A DNA stretch of 64,000 bases from Anoplolepis gracilipes (lineage: Eukaryota; Arthropoda; Insecta; Hymenoptera; Formicidae), in assembly GCF_047496725.1 (NCBI RefSeq), contig NC_132977.1, positions 2,658,501-2,722,500 on the forward strand. The letters run 5' to 3'. Made by a program: the position numbers and the translations under genes. A model generated the notes under the pieces. That model searched no databases, was not told the DNA's origin, and worked only from the letters and a program-made list of their open reading frames with translations. Of this stretch, positions 1 through 13,347 are shown piece by piece (position 1 is the stretch's first letter; each line of letters opens with the position of its first letter).

Positions 1-130
1 CTGGGATACTGTCCGAATTTTCAGACGTTCTTCTAAACTTTCAGGAAAATGACTCTGATGATTAAAATAAATTGTTTGAAACTTTCATCCAGATCTGAAA
101 ATTCAGGCAAAGTGTGTCCGTGTTCTTAAG

Positions 131-466
131 CAATTTCTTACAATAAGGCAGGCTATCGAGCTACAGAGCGAACGTTGGGGCTGAGATTTGAAATGCTCGG
201 CAAATTGGATCATTATAACGTAACATTCATATCCGAGATATGCCGTACTCCCCATTGATCGTTCCTTGAAGGTTCCTACGATCGTCATGTCGCGTGATAA
301 TTATCATCAGTCTGTGGAAAATAATCTCGCGCAAATGATGCGCGAAATTAGCGCTGCCAATCCATCAATTCGAGATGCCGTCGACTTTCATGGAAATGGC
401 GACGTAATTGAAAGTATAATAGAAAGTCAAAACAAAACAGTAAAATGGGGAAACACTACAATGTGA
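131..466 (+). pseudogene. possible 3' terminal coding exon with a frame break, unrecognised
   Basis: One reading frame is open from about 130 and stops at TGA 256-258. A second frame, shifted by one base, is open from 224 and stops at TGA 464-466; its residues include SRDNYHQSVENN and ESIIESQNKTVKWGNTTM. Both stretches read like ordinary protein, and the switch would fall at the CCCC run at 250-253. An AG at 129-130 could be a splice acceptor, and an AATAAA lies at 708-713. I do not recognise the family. It could be the end of a gene starting left of the window with a base error, a decayed gene, or chance. Low confidence. Confidence 0.3.
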
Positions 467-1072
467 GCGCCGTGATTCCGGATATTCAAAGATGCATCGA
501 TTGAATGATTCTACCGACGAGCCCGTCTCAGGTTAATTGACATCTCGATAAGTATAGAATTACAGGCTATTCAAAATTAATTTAACGCTCGGATGATAAT
601 TGTGCCATTTGTAGATGTAGATGAAGATTTCTTGGTTTCTTAATTACGTAGAATGAAAGCGAGTGTAATTAAATAAGCATTTTATCACATGCAATCAAAT
701 ATGATCAAATAAAACATTTTCATCTTTGTATAAAAAAGTCGAAATATTTTTTTTAACATTTCGTTTACGTAAAGATAGGAGAATATGTTTTTTTAACGAA
801 TTACAGATATATGTTTGCCACGTTCTTAAACGACAAAATCTTTCACAGTGATTTATCCGACATATTAAAGCGGCTTAATCGCAGCGCGACGTTTGAGAGT
901 TTTCTGATGCTTTCGCAAGTTTTAACGATGTTATGCGCGTATGGTGAAATTCGTACGGTGAAATTTATCCGGTAAATCGGGCATGAGATGAAGCACGAAT
1001 TACCGAACAGCTGTCCCGTTTTATAATCGAATAATTCATAATATTCGATATATACATTTGTATGCATTTATA

Positions 1073-1075
<3 letters not shown>

Positions 1076-1120
<45 letters not shown>
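1076..1120. repeat. (TC)n microsatellite
   Basis: About 45 bases of uninterrupted TC dinucleotide. It creates spurious open frames (SLSLSL on one strand, EREREREE-type on the other) that should not be called genes. Confidence 0.95.
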
Positions 1121-1124
<4 letters not shown>

Positions 1125-2050
1125 CAACTCGAAGAAGAATCTATATACTTTGAATGGATTAACGGTATTCGCATACCGCGGGAAGTATGTATAACGATTC
1201 GGTGGAGAAAAGAAACACACGTAAGAGTTACATACATACACGTGGCAAACGATGTGAAAAGGGAAAAAAGGAAAACGCGGGAGGCGGGAGGGGGGAAGGG
1301 GGGAAGGGGAGGGGAGGAGGGGGAGATCCCAGAGATTACCGGAGCGAGATTAGGCGAAAGACGAGATACAAAGGCCGTACAGTACATAGAGGAGTAGTAT
1401 ACGTGTTCCGGTTTAACGGTCCGGTATTCGTTCGCGGGAGACTCCGGTGCGAATCGCGAGGTGTTGGTTTTGCAACGCGAAGCGAAGCGGCAGCTCGTGT
1501 ACTCGCCGTAATTAGTTTGACTTTCACCCATCGCGCTCTATACCCGTCCGTCCAAAGTGGGCGGCCATGGTTGGAGCACCTATGAGGCCTCCCCCCTCCC
1601 CCCCCCCCCCCGATCGGGCCAATCGAGAGAGATTGCTCGTCGATGCAATTTTTTTCTCACACGGACCCAAAAGCAAGATTTTGAAATCGATACACGGAGT
1701 CGGAGTCATATATATATATAAATATATATATATACATACATAATATATATATCGGCCAAGGGCGCGCGCCAATTTCTCACAGCTTTCTTTCTCTCTGAGA
1801 TAAATATTATTATCATATACATTATACGGGTCACAGGCCACGCGGGAGAGTCCTGTAATCGATATCGTTTAAATGTCGACGATGTATTAATAGGATAGAT
1901 AATCCCGACAGCCTTGGGAGCCGGCGTCGAAAGTTTCTTAGAGTCTCCGACATTTCGAAAGATAAGGAAAGTCCGCTTTTATCTGTGAGAGAATTTTTCA
2001 ATATCTTTTAGCGATTTGTATATTTATATGTATTATATTTAAGGGTGGGC

Positions 2051-2107
<57 letters not shown>
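2051..2107. repeat. (GA)n microsatellite
   Basis: About 57 bases of GA dinucleotide with a single GATA interruption near its start. No gene lies nearby. Confidence 0.95.
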
Positions 2108-2112
<5 letters not shown>

Positions 2113-2815
2113 AGAGGTGCTCGTGTATAATGCGATTTCAACATTCGGAGATTATATGAGCGTCGTGTCACGGAGAGAGAAACCTTTTACCATTTTTATA
2201 CTCTTAGGACTATTCTTTTGAAATTGCGTGTTACGGATCCCCTGGCAGATATCCAGGCGCGCGTTTAACATTATAAGATGCTTCTAGTACCGATTCTACG
2301 CATTTGATTATGACATCAGAAGCGAAAAGTCGTGTGTTTCTTGCTGAACGATAAATCAAGATAAAACAGTTTGCGTGTCGCATTTGAAATAGATTTATAA
2401 AAGTCGTCTAATATATATATGGCTGTCCTTTCCATTCGAAATTAATCAATGATAATTTTGATCAACTATCGCAAAATTTATTTTCGCTTTATTCGTTTTT
2501 TTTTTTTTTTTTTCCCATTAATGGAAGATTAAAAATGAAATTTTCTTCCAGCCCAGCTTGTTCCTCGATCGTATATTTATAGCGCGGGAAAAAAAATTTA
2601 TAATTCAACGTGACTGCGGAGCGAGAAATCGAAAGTCGTTAAACGAACGTGCTAAAAATGCGAGCCTAATTGGGTCTTAAGTATTATATATCCGCGGCAG
2701 GTGATGCGGGTTTCGAATGCGTTTTCGAAGACGGACTCGAAACGTTACAATAGAAGGGAATCCGGACGAGTCGTCCCCGAGAAGAAAGAGAACAGCTCCG
2801 ATCTATCCCGGTGAC

Positions 2816-2852
<37 letters not shown>

Positions 2853-4432
2853 CTCGGCGCCGGTGAAACTCGTCGTCCACGACGACTGCGACGACGGCCA
2901 TTAGTCGCGTAACTTTCGTGCGAAAATCATATAATGTTATTAATTAGAATCGACATTTGCGCGTGACAGGTCCGTCACTTTCGCGAGGCACTTTGTCGAG
3001 GCGAGCGAATCGATTTTTCCAGCTGTTCCAGGTACGAGAATAAACATTGAGTAATCGACCCTTTTATCTCGGAGGTAAAAATTACTCGGGGAGTTATTGG
3101 GTGCGAATTATCACGCCGATTATATCACTTATGGCTAATTGTTTACGAGCGTCTATTATGACTTCTCGTTTGTAATAATCAGAAAAAATAATCGCCGACG
3201 GTTATATATAGATATAGATAGATGAAGGGAAGGGGGAAGGAGGTAATCGTTTAAATCACGCAATCGCTTCGTCCATCGGGGGGTGGGTAAAGAGTACCCG
3301 CGTCTTACATATATAATAATAAATGATATACGTGTGCGCGAGCGCTAAGAGAGCTGCGTCATACCGTGTATATGTAATATTACACAGCGAGTACGTTCAC
3401 TCGCCTCATCCGAGAGGCGAGGAGCGACGTGTAAAATTTATGTAGCGTCGGATTTATGCGCCCGCGACTCGCTCTGATACCTTCGAAAAGATGCACTTAA
3501 CGTGATCGCGATAAGGGCAAGAAAAACGAATTCCGACCGGATATCGTCGAATCTTCTCCTGGCGAGTCTTCTTTTCATGACGAACGAAACGCGAAGGACC
3601 ATATTTCAAATCCTCTCTTTTACATATCTTTTACATATCTGGTCCGCGAGGCGGATTGTATCTACAGCAATTCGCATAATTAATAGTATCGAATTTTAAA
3701 TTAACCAAATCGAATTTTTAAAACGCTTCATCGATCATAAATCAAGTATGTTAATTATGCTCTTATTTTTATTTATTGGTTTGTACGAAATGTGTCAATT
3801 TTCGAGGAGGATATAATTGCGACAAATTTTATTTCACACTTTATCTGTTTCGATAAAGTAGCTACATTTTCAAAAATGGCATATTGCTTCAAAGATCTTG
3901 AGTCTCTTTTTTCAACTGTGTGTCTGTAATATTGTTAAATTTAAACAAATATATTTTTTTAAATTGATTATCAGAGTTTTATAAATCTGTCTTTTCTACA
4001 AAAATTATGATACAACATGCGACAAAAAATGCGTTTATTGGAAATAAAAAATTATACATATTTATTATTGTGGAACTTGCGATAAAAATTCACTCATCTA
4101 TCACTTTCATCATATGTCATTACATACATAATGATATTTTTTCACACCTTTAAAACTGTTTTACGCAAAAGATACATATTTTGAAAGTTCCAAAAACAGA
4201 TATTCTGTATACTATTTTTTATTTCTAATTGACGCATCATAATTTTATAGGAAAAATAGAATTAAATAATAAAAAAACAATATTTATGTCTTCTGGTAAG
4301 CGTATATATACTTGACATTTTTTCTTTCTTCAGAAAAGACATTTTTTTTAAATACAGCATATATATTTCGGTACCCGAGGAGGACCACACTGACCTACAT
4401 CATCCTCGATACGTGTTTCTGCGTAGGGTAAA

Positions 4433-4970
4433 CTAGGGTATGATGGCCATGCGAAAAAGATGGCCACTTTTTTAGTCATTATCAAAGATGATCAATTTTT
4501 ACAGTAGTTATGCGCATACACTGTTCGAAATAACGATATTGTGAATCTCATATTATATTTTTACTTTTGACTACCTGCAAAGTTTTTCATGTGTCCACTA
4601 AAAACTGTTATAACGTCAAATAAATTACAGTCAAGCTATCGTAATCGACGTTAGATGCATTATAAAGATATGTAAATTATTAAATGACCTATATATAATT
4701 TTTATTTTCGTTTTCACCATTTTTTTATAAATATTATGGTCATCTTTTCCTTAAAAGTTGGGTAAGATGGCCAATGCTTATGTCGTACTATTTTGACAAT
4801 ATAAAATTTCTATTAAATATTTTTCTTTTCGATAATATTTCGATAATATTACGTAATTTAAGCTTCAGTGAAGATAACATGTCAAAGACTGTTAAAAAAA
4901 TAACAAAAATAAAAAAGTATGTTCTTTGCATTTTAAAAAACTATGGCCGTCTTACCCAAGTTTACCCTAC
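4433..4970. mobile_element. MITE-like DNA transposon, full copy, TIR GTAGGGTAAACT
   Basis: The left end reads GTAGGGTAAACTAGGGTA and the right end, reverse-complemented, reads GTAGGGTAAACTTGGGTA. The match continues for about 26 bases with few differences. If the outer TA on each side is the target duplication, the element proper starts GGGTAAACT and is about 534 bp, as expected of a Tc1/mariner-type non-autonomous element. It has no transposase. A truncated copy in the same orientation lies at about 50930-51385, which shows a dispersed family. Confidence 0.75.
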
Positions 4971-6649
4971 AACTTCCGTTCCACGTGACACATCCGATAA
5001 ATAACTCGGCGGTCAAGCGCCCGAGGATGAAATCCGAGTGAAATGCTCTCCGTGCTGTGCGACGCATATCAAAACTCTTCCAAGGCGCATCACGATCCAG
5101 CGATATACGTTTACGAATGCCGGTCATACCCCTCCCCTCTCCACCCCGACGCCGACGTCGCGATCGCGTAACGCGCGACGACCACCGGGAGCAAGAAGCG
5201 AATTCGCACGTCCCGTTGCTCTCCTCCCGCGTGTCCAGACCGCGAACGACGTTACCGGATAATCGCACGGCAACAAAGTACATGTACGTGCGTTACTCGC
5301 GGAAGAAAGTATACATTGGGTAACGAAGCGATCGTCCGACGTCCGGTATATATATATATATATATATATAATGGTCTCTCCCTCCGGGTGTAGATAATGA
5401 GTTTTACTCGAGTATCGGTTTGCATACGTACAGTAGTCACAATTTTTTTTTTTCTTTTTTTCCCCTTTACATTTTCTGTCTACAGAGGCGTCTCTAAACT
5501 CTCGATTCGCTACGAGAAAATAATGAATAATTCATTGGTACTATCGATCGAGAGTAGGTAGTTATGTCAAGAGCGATTTCGCACACGACATTCCCGTCGA
5601 TTACGATATGCAATGAATAACTCACTTCTACGGCATTTCAGGCATCTACCGAGTTAATCGGAATATTTAAATCAGCACCCCCCCAAATAGTAAAGTATAG
5701 CTTTTTATTAACTCGCGGTGTGTGGCGCGCGAACTGTCATCCAGAAATATCTTTTCGCGCATTTTACGTAATGCGTACTATGCGGTAACCGCACGTTGGT
5801 ACGAAGAAAGCGAAAAATATTCCAGCATCATCTCCAAGATTGATACTATTTTTATTACTTGCAAAAGTCTCCATTCCGCTTGAAATTCTTACTCTCACAG
5901 TCTCAACTATTTCACATTCCTTCGTGAACAGTGTGGGGCACGTAATCCGACGCAATTACTCTGACACGAGATTAAGGAATGAAACAGTTAGTCGTGAATT
6001 TTGTATATTTTATTTGTCAATTTTCATATAATTAACTTTATACCAAATATGAAACGTATACTTTTTACTGCGAATAAAGTAAATAAAAAAAATTACATGA
6101 TTTATAAGGTAACTGTTCTTATTATTCGGTCTGTGTCTTTGTATTTAAATAAGCCATAAAAAAAACTAGTACAAATAATAAATAGAAAAAAAAAATATTT
6201 TTTTCAATTAAGTTAAACTATTAATATATGTATATGATGCAAAAGAAAATATTCTACCCTTGTGCTAGTTTTTCTGAATTAAATGGAAAAAAAAAAAAAC
6301 ACCCTAATAGGTATTCAGACAAAAATGTGAAGAATTAATAATTTCCCGATTCGCTCGTCCCGGATCGGATTACGATCGATACAATCGTAAGGGAAAAAAT
6401 TGACTTTCATCTCGACGATATACGATATACGGAAGAAAAATCTCGGTCAAGCGACGTCAGAGCTAGGCGGTAAATTGTTCCGCGGGACGATGAATCTTCA
6501 TCTCGAGTACTTTCATTTTCTCCTGATGCCTGATGTCGCACCTCTGGAGCCGAACCCGTCGGGTCGAGAGCTCCGCTGGAACGGCCGCGGCCGGCGAGAA
6601 GGAGGCGGCGGATGACGTCGCGAAAGAAGGAACCCCCTGAGGAGAGGGT

Positions 6650-6669
6650 CCGACGACGACGACGACGAG

Positions 6670-6700
<31 letters not shown>

Positions 6701-6767
6701 TTACCACCGTCCACCATTTCTGTGCCTTCCTTTTCCGTAGGTAGGTAGGTAGGTAGGTAGGTAGGTA
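6650..6767. repeat. (GAC)n and (GTAG)n simple repeats upstream of Tweedle 1
   Basis: A GAC/GACG trinucleotide run at about 6650-6702 is followed by seven GTAG units at about 6737-6767. They end about 20 bases before the TATA box of Tweedle gene 1, so length changes here would alter its proximal promoter. Confidence 0.85.
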
Positions 6768-6787
6768 CGTATCCCCTCGATGGCCTC

Positions 6788-6795
6788 TATAAAAG
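6788..6795 (+). promoter_or_regulatory. TATA box of Tweedle gene 1
   Basis: TATAAAAG lies 140 bases upstream of the ATG at 6935, which suits a strongly and stage-specifically expressed cuticle gene. No clear TCAGT initiator was seen about 30 bases downstream, so the exact transcription start is open. Confidence 0.6.
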
Positions 6796-6934
6796 TTCGG
6801 AAGAGCCTCGACCGCACGCCACACGCGTGAAAGCTCGCAAGTGAAACGCCGCCCGCTCGACACGTTCCTCTTTTTCTACGTGCCTTACATTTCGGGAGTA
6901 CCACCTGAATCTCCGATACACACACGTTGGAGAA

Positions 6935-9900
6935 ATGCGGACCGCCGCAGTAAGTAAACGCGTCAACCTTCATTATTATTCCGTTAATATATGTAGGTAC
7001 TGGGTTCGCGGGAGTCGCCGAAGATTCTAAAGAAGCTAGGGATTAGGGATTATTTTTCTTTTTCTTTTTTTTTTTTACCGGTGCTATTTCGCGTTAAACA
7101 CGCGGAGACAATTCAATTAAATTATTATATCGTGCGAGCCGCAATAAAATATCAGGCGTCACGTGCGACTTTACGCACACGTAACGCACGCGTACACATT
7201 TTATTGACGATTATTCATCGAGCGTGCTAGAGTAAAGCATTTTATTATGACGGCTGAGTAATATATTTGCGAGGGCAAGTGTACTTTTATAAAATCGAAC
7301 CTTCGCGTTATTTATATTCGAAGCGCGATTAAAACCGAAGCTTCATAAATATCTCTCTCTCTCTCTCTCTCTCTCTCAAGGGACGCTCAAAACCGGTTAT
7401 TAAGTTAAACGTCGATTGGCGCAATCCTTCTGCCGAGTAACGAGCAATCGAGTGACCAGATGCATTTAACGAGAGTAACTTTCGGTTCATTCTTGCAAAA
7501 TCACCCAGTCACCAGATACATTCCGATCGCTCATCTCTTCCCTTTCTTACTCTCATTCGTTCATCATTTTCCTCGCTACGTCGATCAAAAAAAAAAAAAA
7601 AAAAAAAAAAAAGTATAGGATGAACAAATTTATGCGAGAAAAATATTCGTCGAAAGATACTCGCTTTCTACTCGAATAATACAGATCTTACTCCTCTACT
7701 CGTCTGCGAGCGTTTACATCATCGGTTCCAGTGACCGCGCGCGTCTGCTTCTTTTTTTTTTTCTGTCTTTCTTTCAGGCGATGGAAAGTGACCCGGTGCA
7801 TTTTCCCGCGTGAAGAGAGAGAGAGAGAGAGAGATAGAAAGAAGAAAAAAAAAATAGTCTCTCGAGCGTGCCCCCCGCGCATCGCGTATGAATCTCGCGG
7901 GCAACCGCGATGTAAAAGTAAAAGGGGGATCCTCCCGCCCCCTCGTGCCCGCTTCGTCACCGACACGGGTCTTGATAATTATAGCGGCAAGGAAAATAGC
8001 GAAAGCAGCTCGCCGTTCTTGCTCTCAAACGTCTCCCGACGCCGTCGCCGTCGCCGTCGCCGCGGACGCTCTAAAGCATGATTAAACGATCGCGGGTCGT
8101 TAAGTGAGTAGGAAGCTTCGCTCAAGCGAAGTGAGTTATCGCCTGTACACATTGACGTACGACACACAACGTACCCACGTATCATGCTCCTCTTCCGCCC
8201 CTCTAGCACGACATGCCCCCTCCCCCCTCCCACCCTTTCTGGGAAATGTGGGAATGGAAAATGCTATTCTAGATTAATGCACTCTCCCACACGCGGTGAA
8301 GAGATATCGAGAGTTACGAGAGAACTCGCGAGGTCGCGATAGGCTGACTGACGGTTAAAGGGGACCGACTTGTTGGAGAACTCGGCTAACGAGTTCCTTG
8401 CGATGCGAGAAAGCGGCGGGTGAATCGCCGCTTTTATCAGGAAAAAATACATTGTACGAATATACGGGATTACGTGATGTGCGAGGTCAAAAGTCATCGG
8501 GCGCGACAATCACTCGCTTACGAATCATCGATAGCGCAAACCTTTCAACAAATTACATGGATTTGCGCGCGCATTCATCCATTCACAGACGATGTGTAAT
8601 CTATGCACATAAATGTATACATATTTTTATGTTTGTATCGTTCGTGTTAAATAAACGTATAATTCATTCGTTAATAAATCATTAAGCAAATGTACGCCTC
8701 GCTATAAATAAAATTCTTGTATATCGTGTAACGAATTAATATAATATATATATATATTTATATGGATTTTATCAATATTATCTGATCATGTCTTATCAAG
8801 TATAGTAATATATGATATTATGATAATTAAATAAAATCATATGATATCATATATGATTTTATTTAATTATTATATTATCATATATAACTATATTTAGCAA
8901 GATATGCTTAGATATTGACAAAATCCATATATGGCCAATTTTATATGGATTTTTTTTCCCGGGTAAAATGAATGAATTTTGATTACAAATGATGTATCAA
9001 CGACGCCTTTTCTTGCATTTTAGAGCACGATTTTCGTGATCGCCTGTTGGTCGATCGCTCTGGTGATCGCGAAACCGGCGCCAGAGCCGCCGGTGAGCTC
9101 GTACTTCCCACCCTCCGGCGGGGGTGGCGGCGTGTCCGGAAGCTACGGGCCACCCGCGGACCGTTACGGGCCGCCGCAGCAGAATCCGGTGGTCCACAAA
9201 CACGTGTATGTCCACGTGCCACCGCCGGAAGCGCCCGAGTATAAAGCGCCCAAGCACGTGCCGTTGCCGCAGCCACCGCAGAAGCACTACAAGATAGTCT
9301 TCATCAAAGCGCCGACGCCGCCTACGCCGACCGCGCCGCAATTGCCGCCGCTACCGCAGCCGGACGAGGAGAAGACGTTGATCTACGTGCTTGTGAAGAA
9401 GCCGGAGGAGGCACCCGACGTTGTACTCCCGACGCAGGCGCCGACGCAGCCGAGCAAACCCGAGGTCTACTTCATCCGCTATAAAACTCAGGTAATGTCT
9501 CTTCCTTTCTTCACTTCGAGAAATTGAATTCGGACACATTTTTGTCTGATATTTTTTTTAGATGCTGGGGAATGTCTGAAAGTAATTTTCAGACAATCTG
9601 CCTTAAATTATAAAATCCATTTTTTTTTTTAAATTCAGAAGATTGTCTGAAACTTCAGACACTTTATCTGCAGATACTTTTTACAGTGTTGTCTTCTTCA
9701 CGCGGTTTATTTTGGTGCAATCAAATTTCAACGCGCACACACACACACACACATATGTATACCTTTCTCCGGGAAATTAAAGTCGAATATATTATGCAAT
9801 TTTTTTCAGTCGCTTAAACCGTGATATGTTCTGACGTACGCGCGTACGTCATGACAACCGCTACTAAAGCGAGTTTCGATTAGACATATTTCTTCGGATG

Positions 9901-10711
9901 GAGGAATGACGAAAGAGGAAAGTGTGGCGTCTCGCTTACGGAATGTAAATTGCTCATTTTGGATGATAAGCGAACGAGGCAACGTATTTATACGTGCGTG
10001 TGTGTGTGTGTGTATGTGTGTAGGCGTTATTAGATGTGAATACTAGATACGTCGTAAATGATATCCGCACGTCATATATTTCAGCAAGTATGCGGCCTCG
10101 TTTGGTTACACCGATCATTTTTTTTCTTTTTTTTTTTTTTTTTCGTATAAAAAATTGTCAAGCTAATTGCCATATTGGCGATTCGAATAATTGTAGAAAG
10201 TTTCTCTTTTCAGTTATAATGATACTATTGGCATAAGCGAGCTTGTTGAAATTTCTAGAACAAAATCTCCGGAGATGCAACTATTAATTATACTGTGCAT
10301 CGGTTCTGTAGTTCTTTGTTGCAAAGAAAATATCTAATTATATTATTACTCATTTCGCTTAGTGAAGTATCGACTGAGGAATATTTTTTTACAAGCGTCA
10401 ATCAAACTACTGAGAAATCTCTCTGGTTTCAATTGCAATCTCTGTACTAGATTTATCGGCAAGATTTCAATTACGCGAGTGGCTTATCTACCGAATTTTA
10501 TCAAATTGCAATCGCAAAGTGCATATAAAAATATTTTACGCATGTGTCTTTCTCTCTCTCTCTCTCTCTCTCTTTTATCCATTTACATATTTATTTTTAC
10601 GCATTACAGAAGGAAACGCAAGGCGGCGAATACGGTCCACCGGGGCAACAACCGGGACAACCTATCGATAGTTATGGAGCACCACATCCGGGTCCCAGCG
10701 GGCCGTATTAA
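6935..10711 (+). CDS. Tweedle cuticular protein 1 (DUF243), proline-rich
   Basis: Exons 6935-6949, 9024-9491 and 10610-10711 join in phase 0 to a protein of 194 residues. Residues 1 to about 22 form a signal peptide (MRTAASTIFVIACWS then ALVIA), split by intron 1 after codon 5. Residues about 22-60 are rich in P, G and Y with YGPP motifs. The DUF243 domain spans about 61-160, with VYVHVPPPEAPE, HYKIVFIKAPTPPTPTAP, KTLIYVLVKKPEEAP and KPEVYFIRYKTQ in the usual order. The last exon adds EYGPPG and ends PSGPY. Tweedle proteins are secreted chitin-associated structural proteins of insect cuticle. An AATAAA lies at 10723-10728. Intron 1 holds a 173-bp foldback at 8759-8931. Family assignment is secure; the individual Tweedle name is not. 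Confidence 0.93.
7587..7612. repeat. poly(A) tract in Tweedle 1 intron 1
   Basis: Twenty-six A residues in a row. It may mark an old retrotransposed tail, but no element body was recognised upstream. Confidence 0.9.
8759..8931. mobile_element. foldback element (long imperfect palindrome)
   Basis: The left end TATATGGATTTTATCAATAT is matched by the reverse complement of the right end with one difference. Complementarity continues inward through AT-rich arms to a centre near the ATGATATCAT motif at about 8844. The whole sits in intron 1 of Tweedle gene 1 and looks like a MITE. No target duplication could be fixed because the flanks are AT-rich. Confidence 0.6.
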
Positions 10712-10722
10712 ATTGGTCATTA

Positions 10723-10728
10723 AATAAA
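10723..10728 (+). terminator. candidate polyadenylation signal of Tweedle 1
   Basis: AATAAA lies 11 bases after the stop codon. It is close for a 3' UTR, so a later signal may be used instead. Confidence 0.4.
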
Positions 10729-13347
10729 TCGAGAATCGCGTATCGCACCGTCCTCGAAACTCGGCCATCTATCGCTCGGAGACGGTTTCTCTATCTCTCG
10801 GAGATTATTCTCGATCACTTTTTTTTTCTCTCACAATGACGCGGACATGAATCCGGGTACACGGACACTTGGATCTTAATAACTGTAGGAGGGATGTATA
10901 TATATCGCCTGTATATCATAAGATAGACCGCATGGTGTTTAAAGGATGCTTAAGAGGCAGACGCTTCGTGTGTTGTCAAGTCTACTCGCACGCACACGTA
11001 GATAACGTGCGTGATCCTCGATTTAACTGGCCGAGTACCGAGTACGACCGAGAGCTCGTGTCTCTCTTAAAAAGAGAAATGTAAAAGAAAAAAAAAAAAA
11101 ATCATTTTATATACGAGACGTCGATGTTTCTTTCGTATCTTTTAAGAAAATAATCGTAAATATACATTTTTTTATATCAACTTTCAGTATTATTACATGT
11201 AATCACCTCGTGTATATCGCCTTTCTCTCTTTACTAATTCTACCCTTTGTTTCGCAAATTCTTACAATCCACTTCTCGTCTTAACTTTTCTTATTAATGT
11301 TACGATGCGGAATCGAAATTATTGAGAGACCTAGATCGCATTCGCAAGTTCTATCCTACTAGCTACTTTCTTTTTTTTTCTTCACTTTGAACAATGTTTC
11401 AAGTGAATATCGAAAATTTATATCACTCGGGAATGTCTATCGCTCGCAATCGTTATGACTAAATTTGCGACAATTGTCATAACAATTCTCATAAACACAC
11501 TTGAGAAAAACCGTGAGATTTTCAGATAAAATATACATATACTCGCAAATATATGCAATAGAATGCATATGTCTGATTAGAATTTCATATTAAGTACGAA
11601 ATATAGGATCAGATATACGATTCTTATAATACTGTCAAAATTCATGCGTTTGCGCTTATTATCTAGATGAGGATCTTGCATTAGGAAAATCAATTTTAGA
11701 TCGTTTTCTATTAGTTTCAATCTTAATAAACGCTATCGGCAAACGTGTATACAATTCCTGACTGCTATGCGTTCGTTATATATATTTCTTTTTATTCAAA
11801 TATCTAAAACTCCGTGTAAACTTGTACGCGCGACTATGTCAGAAATATTTTTAATCGGTAAATTAAGATTGTTAGGCGAAATATACTATGCATTATTTGT
11901 AGTCGATCTATGATTCGATCGCTCGTAAGTACAAACGATAGAAGATGGAGCGATCGCAAGATATATCAATATCCGCGGGCACTTTTCTTATCTTTCATAT
12001 ATATATAGTATATATATATGTATATAAATATTGAATTGGTATAGTAACTATATTTTTAAATTTCGACGGCAAGGGCTATATGTGCGTAATGAGAGCCGTA
12101 GGGCTATCGCAACACGAATAAATAGGTAGATCGTTGTTAGATTTTTATCTAAAAAAATAATTGCGAATGTACATATTAGATGGAAAATCGCTTCTCAATC
12201 TTACTTCATATTGATCTAACGAAGCACATGTACACTGTAAGAAGGTATGTATATATACCTCGGACTAGAATCAATTTTAATCTATTGTACGTGTGTATTT
12301 ACATCTCTAGGGCAATTATAGCGAAACGCGGTTAAATCGTATTTGGATTGATGAAATACAGCACTACGGTAAAATAGATACTTTAATCGCGCATCAAAGG
12401 AACGCGTATCTGAAAATACTGACCTACGTCATTCTGCGTGTTACATAGCTACTTTCGCATTTACAAAATCACGGAATTATGTCCCACCAGATATCTGCGA
12501 CGCAATTTCCCTGAATCTGCTTTCGTGAGTGGACGTTCTTATTGCAATATCTAAATACATAAATTGCTTTCTCCTTCGAGTCTCTCGGGAATATTGTGAC
12601 ACTCGACTAAATTTATCTAGTCGCCGCAATTACGATATCGCTCTTATTATTAAAAGGGCATAACGCGTCTTAAAAATTGCAATATCTCAAACGGATGATT
12701 ATCGATGAAGTATGTACAAGTGAGCAGAACTTTCAATCGAATACGCTACGTACAGGAAAATAACAGGATTGAAGACGCAAGAACATACGATTATATGTGA
12801 AAACAACAATATTGAAATATCTAAAATTATTGTTGAAACTTTTAAAATTAATGTGTAGTAAAGTTAAAAAGATAGAACTTTCAAATTAACCGACGTTCAA
12901 AATTCCCGACCAGCGGAATATTTTCTAACAAACCGTTAATTTGTAAAATGGAAACATCTTCAGCAGTATCACTCTCTTTTATATCTTAGGATAATATTCC
13001 AACACTATCGCACTATTTCGTTCAAGCGATAAAATTGTTGAAGGAAATTTTTCACTCGTGATTACTTGATTATCGAGATACTGATGACAAAATTCAGCAT
13101 ATTATGGTTTATAGAATTCCCAGCTATTGTGAAACGCGATAGTGATGGTATAATGTGTTCCTATACATATGTTATATCCTACATTTTCCGTTGGATATGC
13201 GCTATCACATTCTTTTAAAAGTTGAAAACTAGTATAACTAGTAAACAAGAATCCTTCCATTGTTTTCACAGCTATATGTCTTTTCGGATATCAATTTCCG
13301 ACAAGAATAAGATACAATGTCATAATCGGAAGCGAAATTATAGGATC
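10729..13347. other. intergenic between Tweedle 1 and LPCAT3, convergent 3' ends
   Basis: This stretch holds both 3' ends. It is AT-rich, with a short TA run at about 11997-12030, and I saw no further exon or strong structure. Confidence 0.5.

Larger units (their letters stand above)
714..6780. other. intergenic, repeat-rich, no gene recognised
   Basis: No exon with convincing protein similarity was found on either strand. The stretch holds (TC)n at 1076-1120, (GA)n at 2051-2107, (CT)n at 2819-2847, (TA)n at 5346-5371, a terminal-inverted-repeat element at 4433-4970, and (GAC)n and (GTAG)n just before the Tweedle 1 promoter. Open frames here run through simple repeats and are not credible genes. 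Confidence 0.6.

Noticed and set aside
1..110. TCTGAAA/TTTCAGA words also found at 9541-9680
   Set aside because: The words are short and AT-rich and the two regions do not align over any length that would support a shared element.
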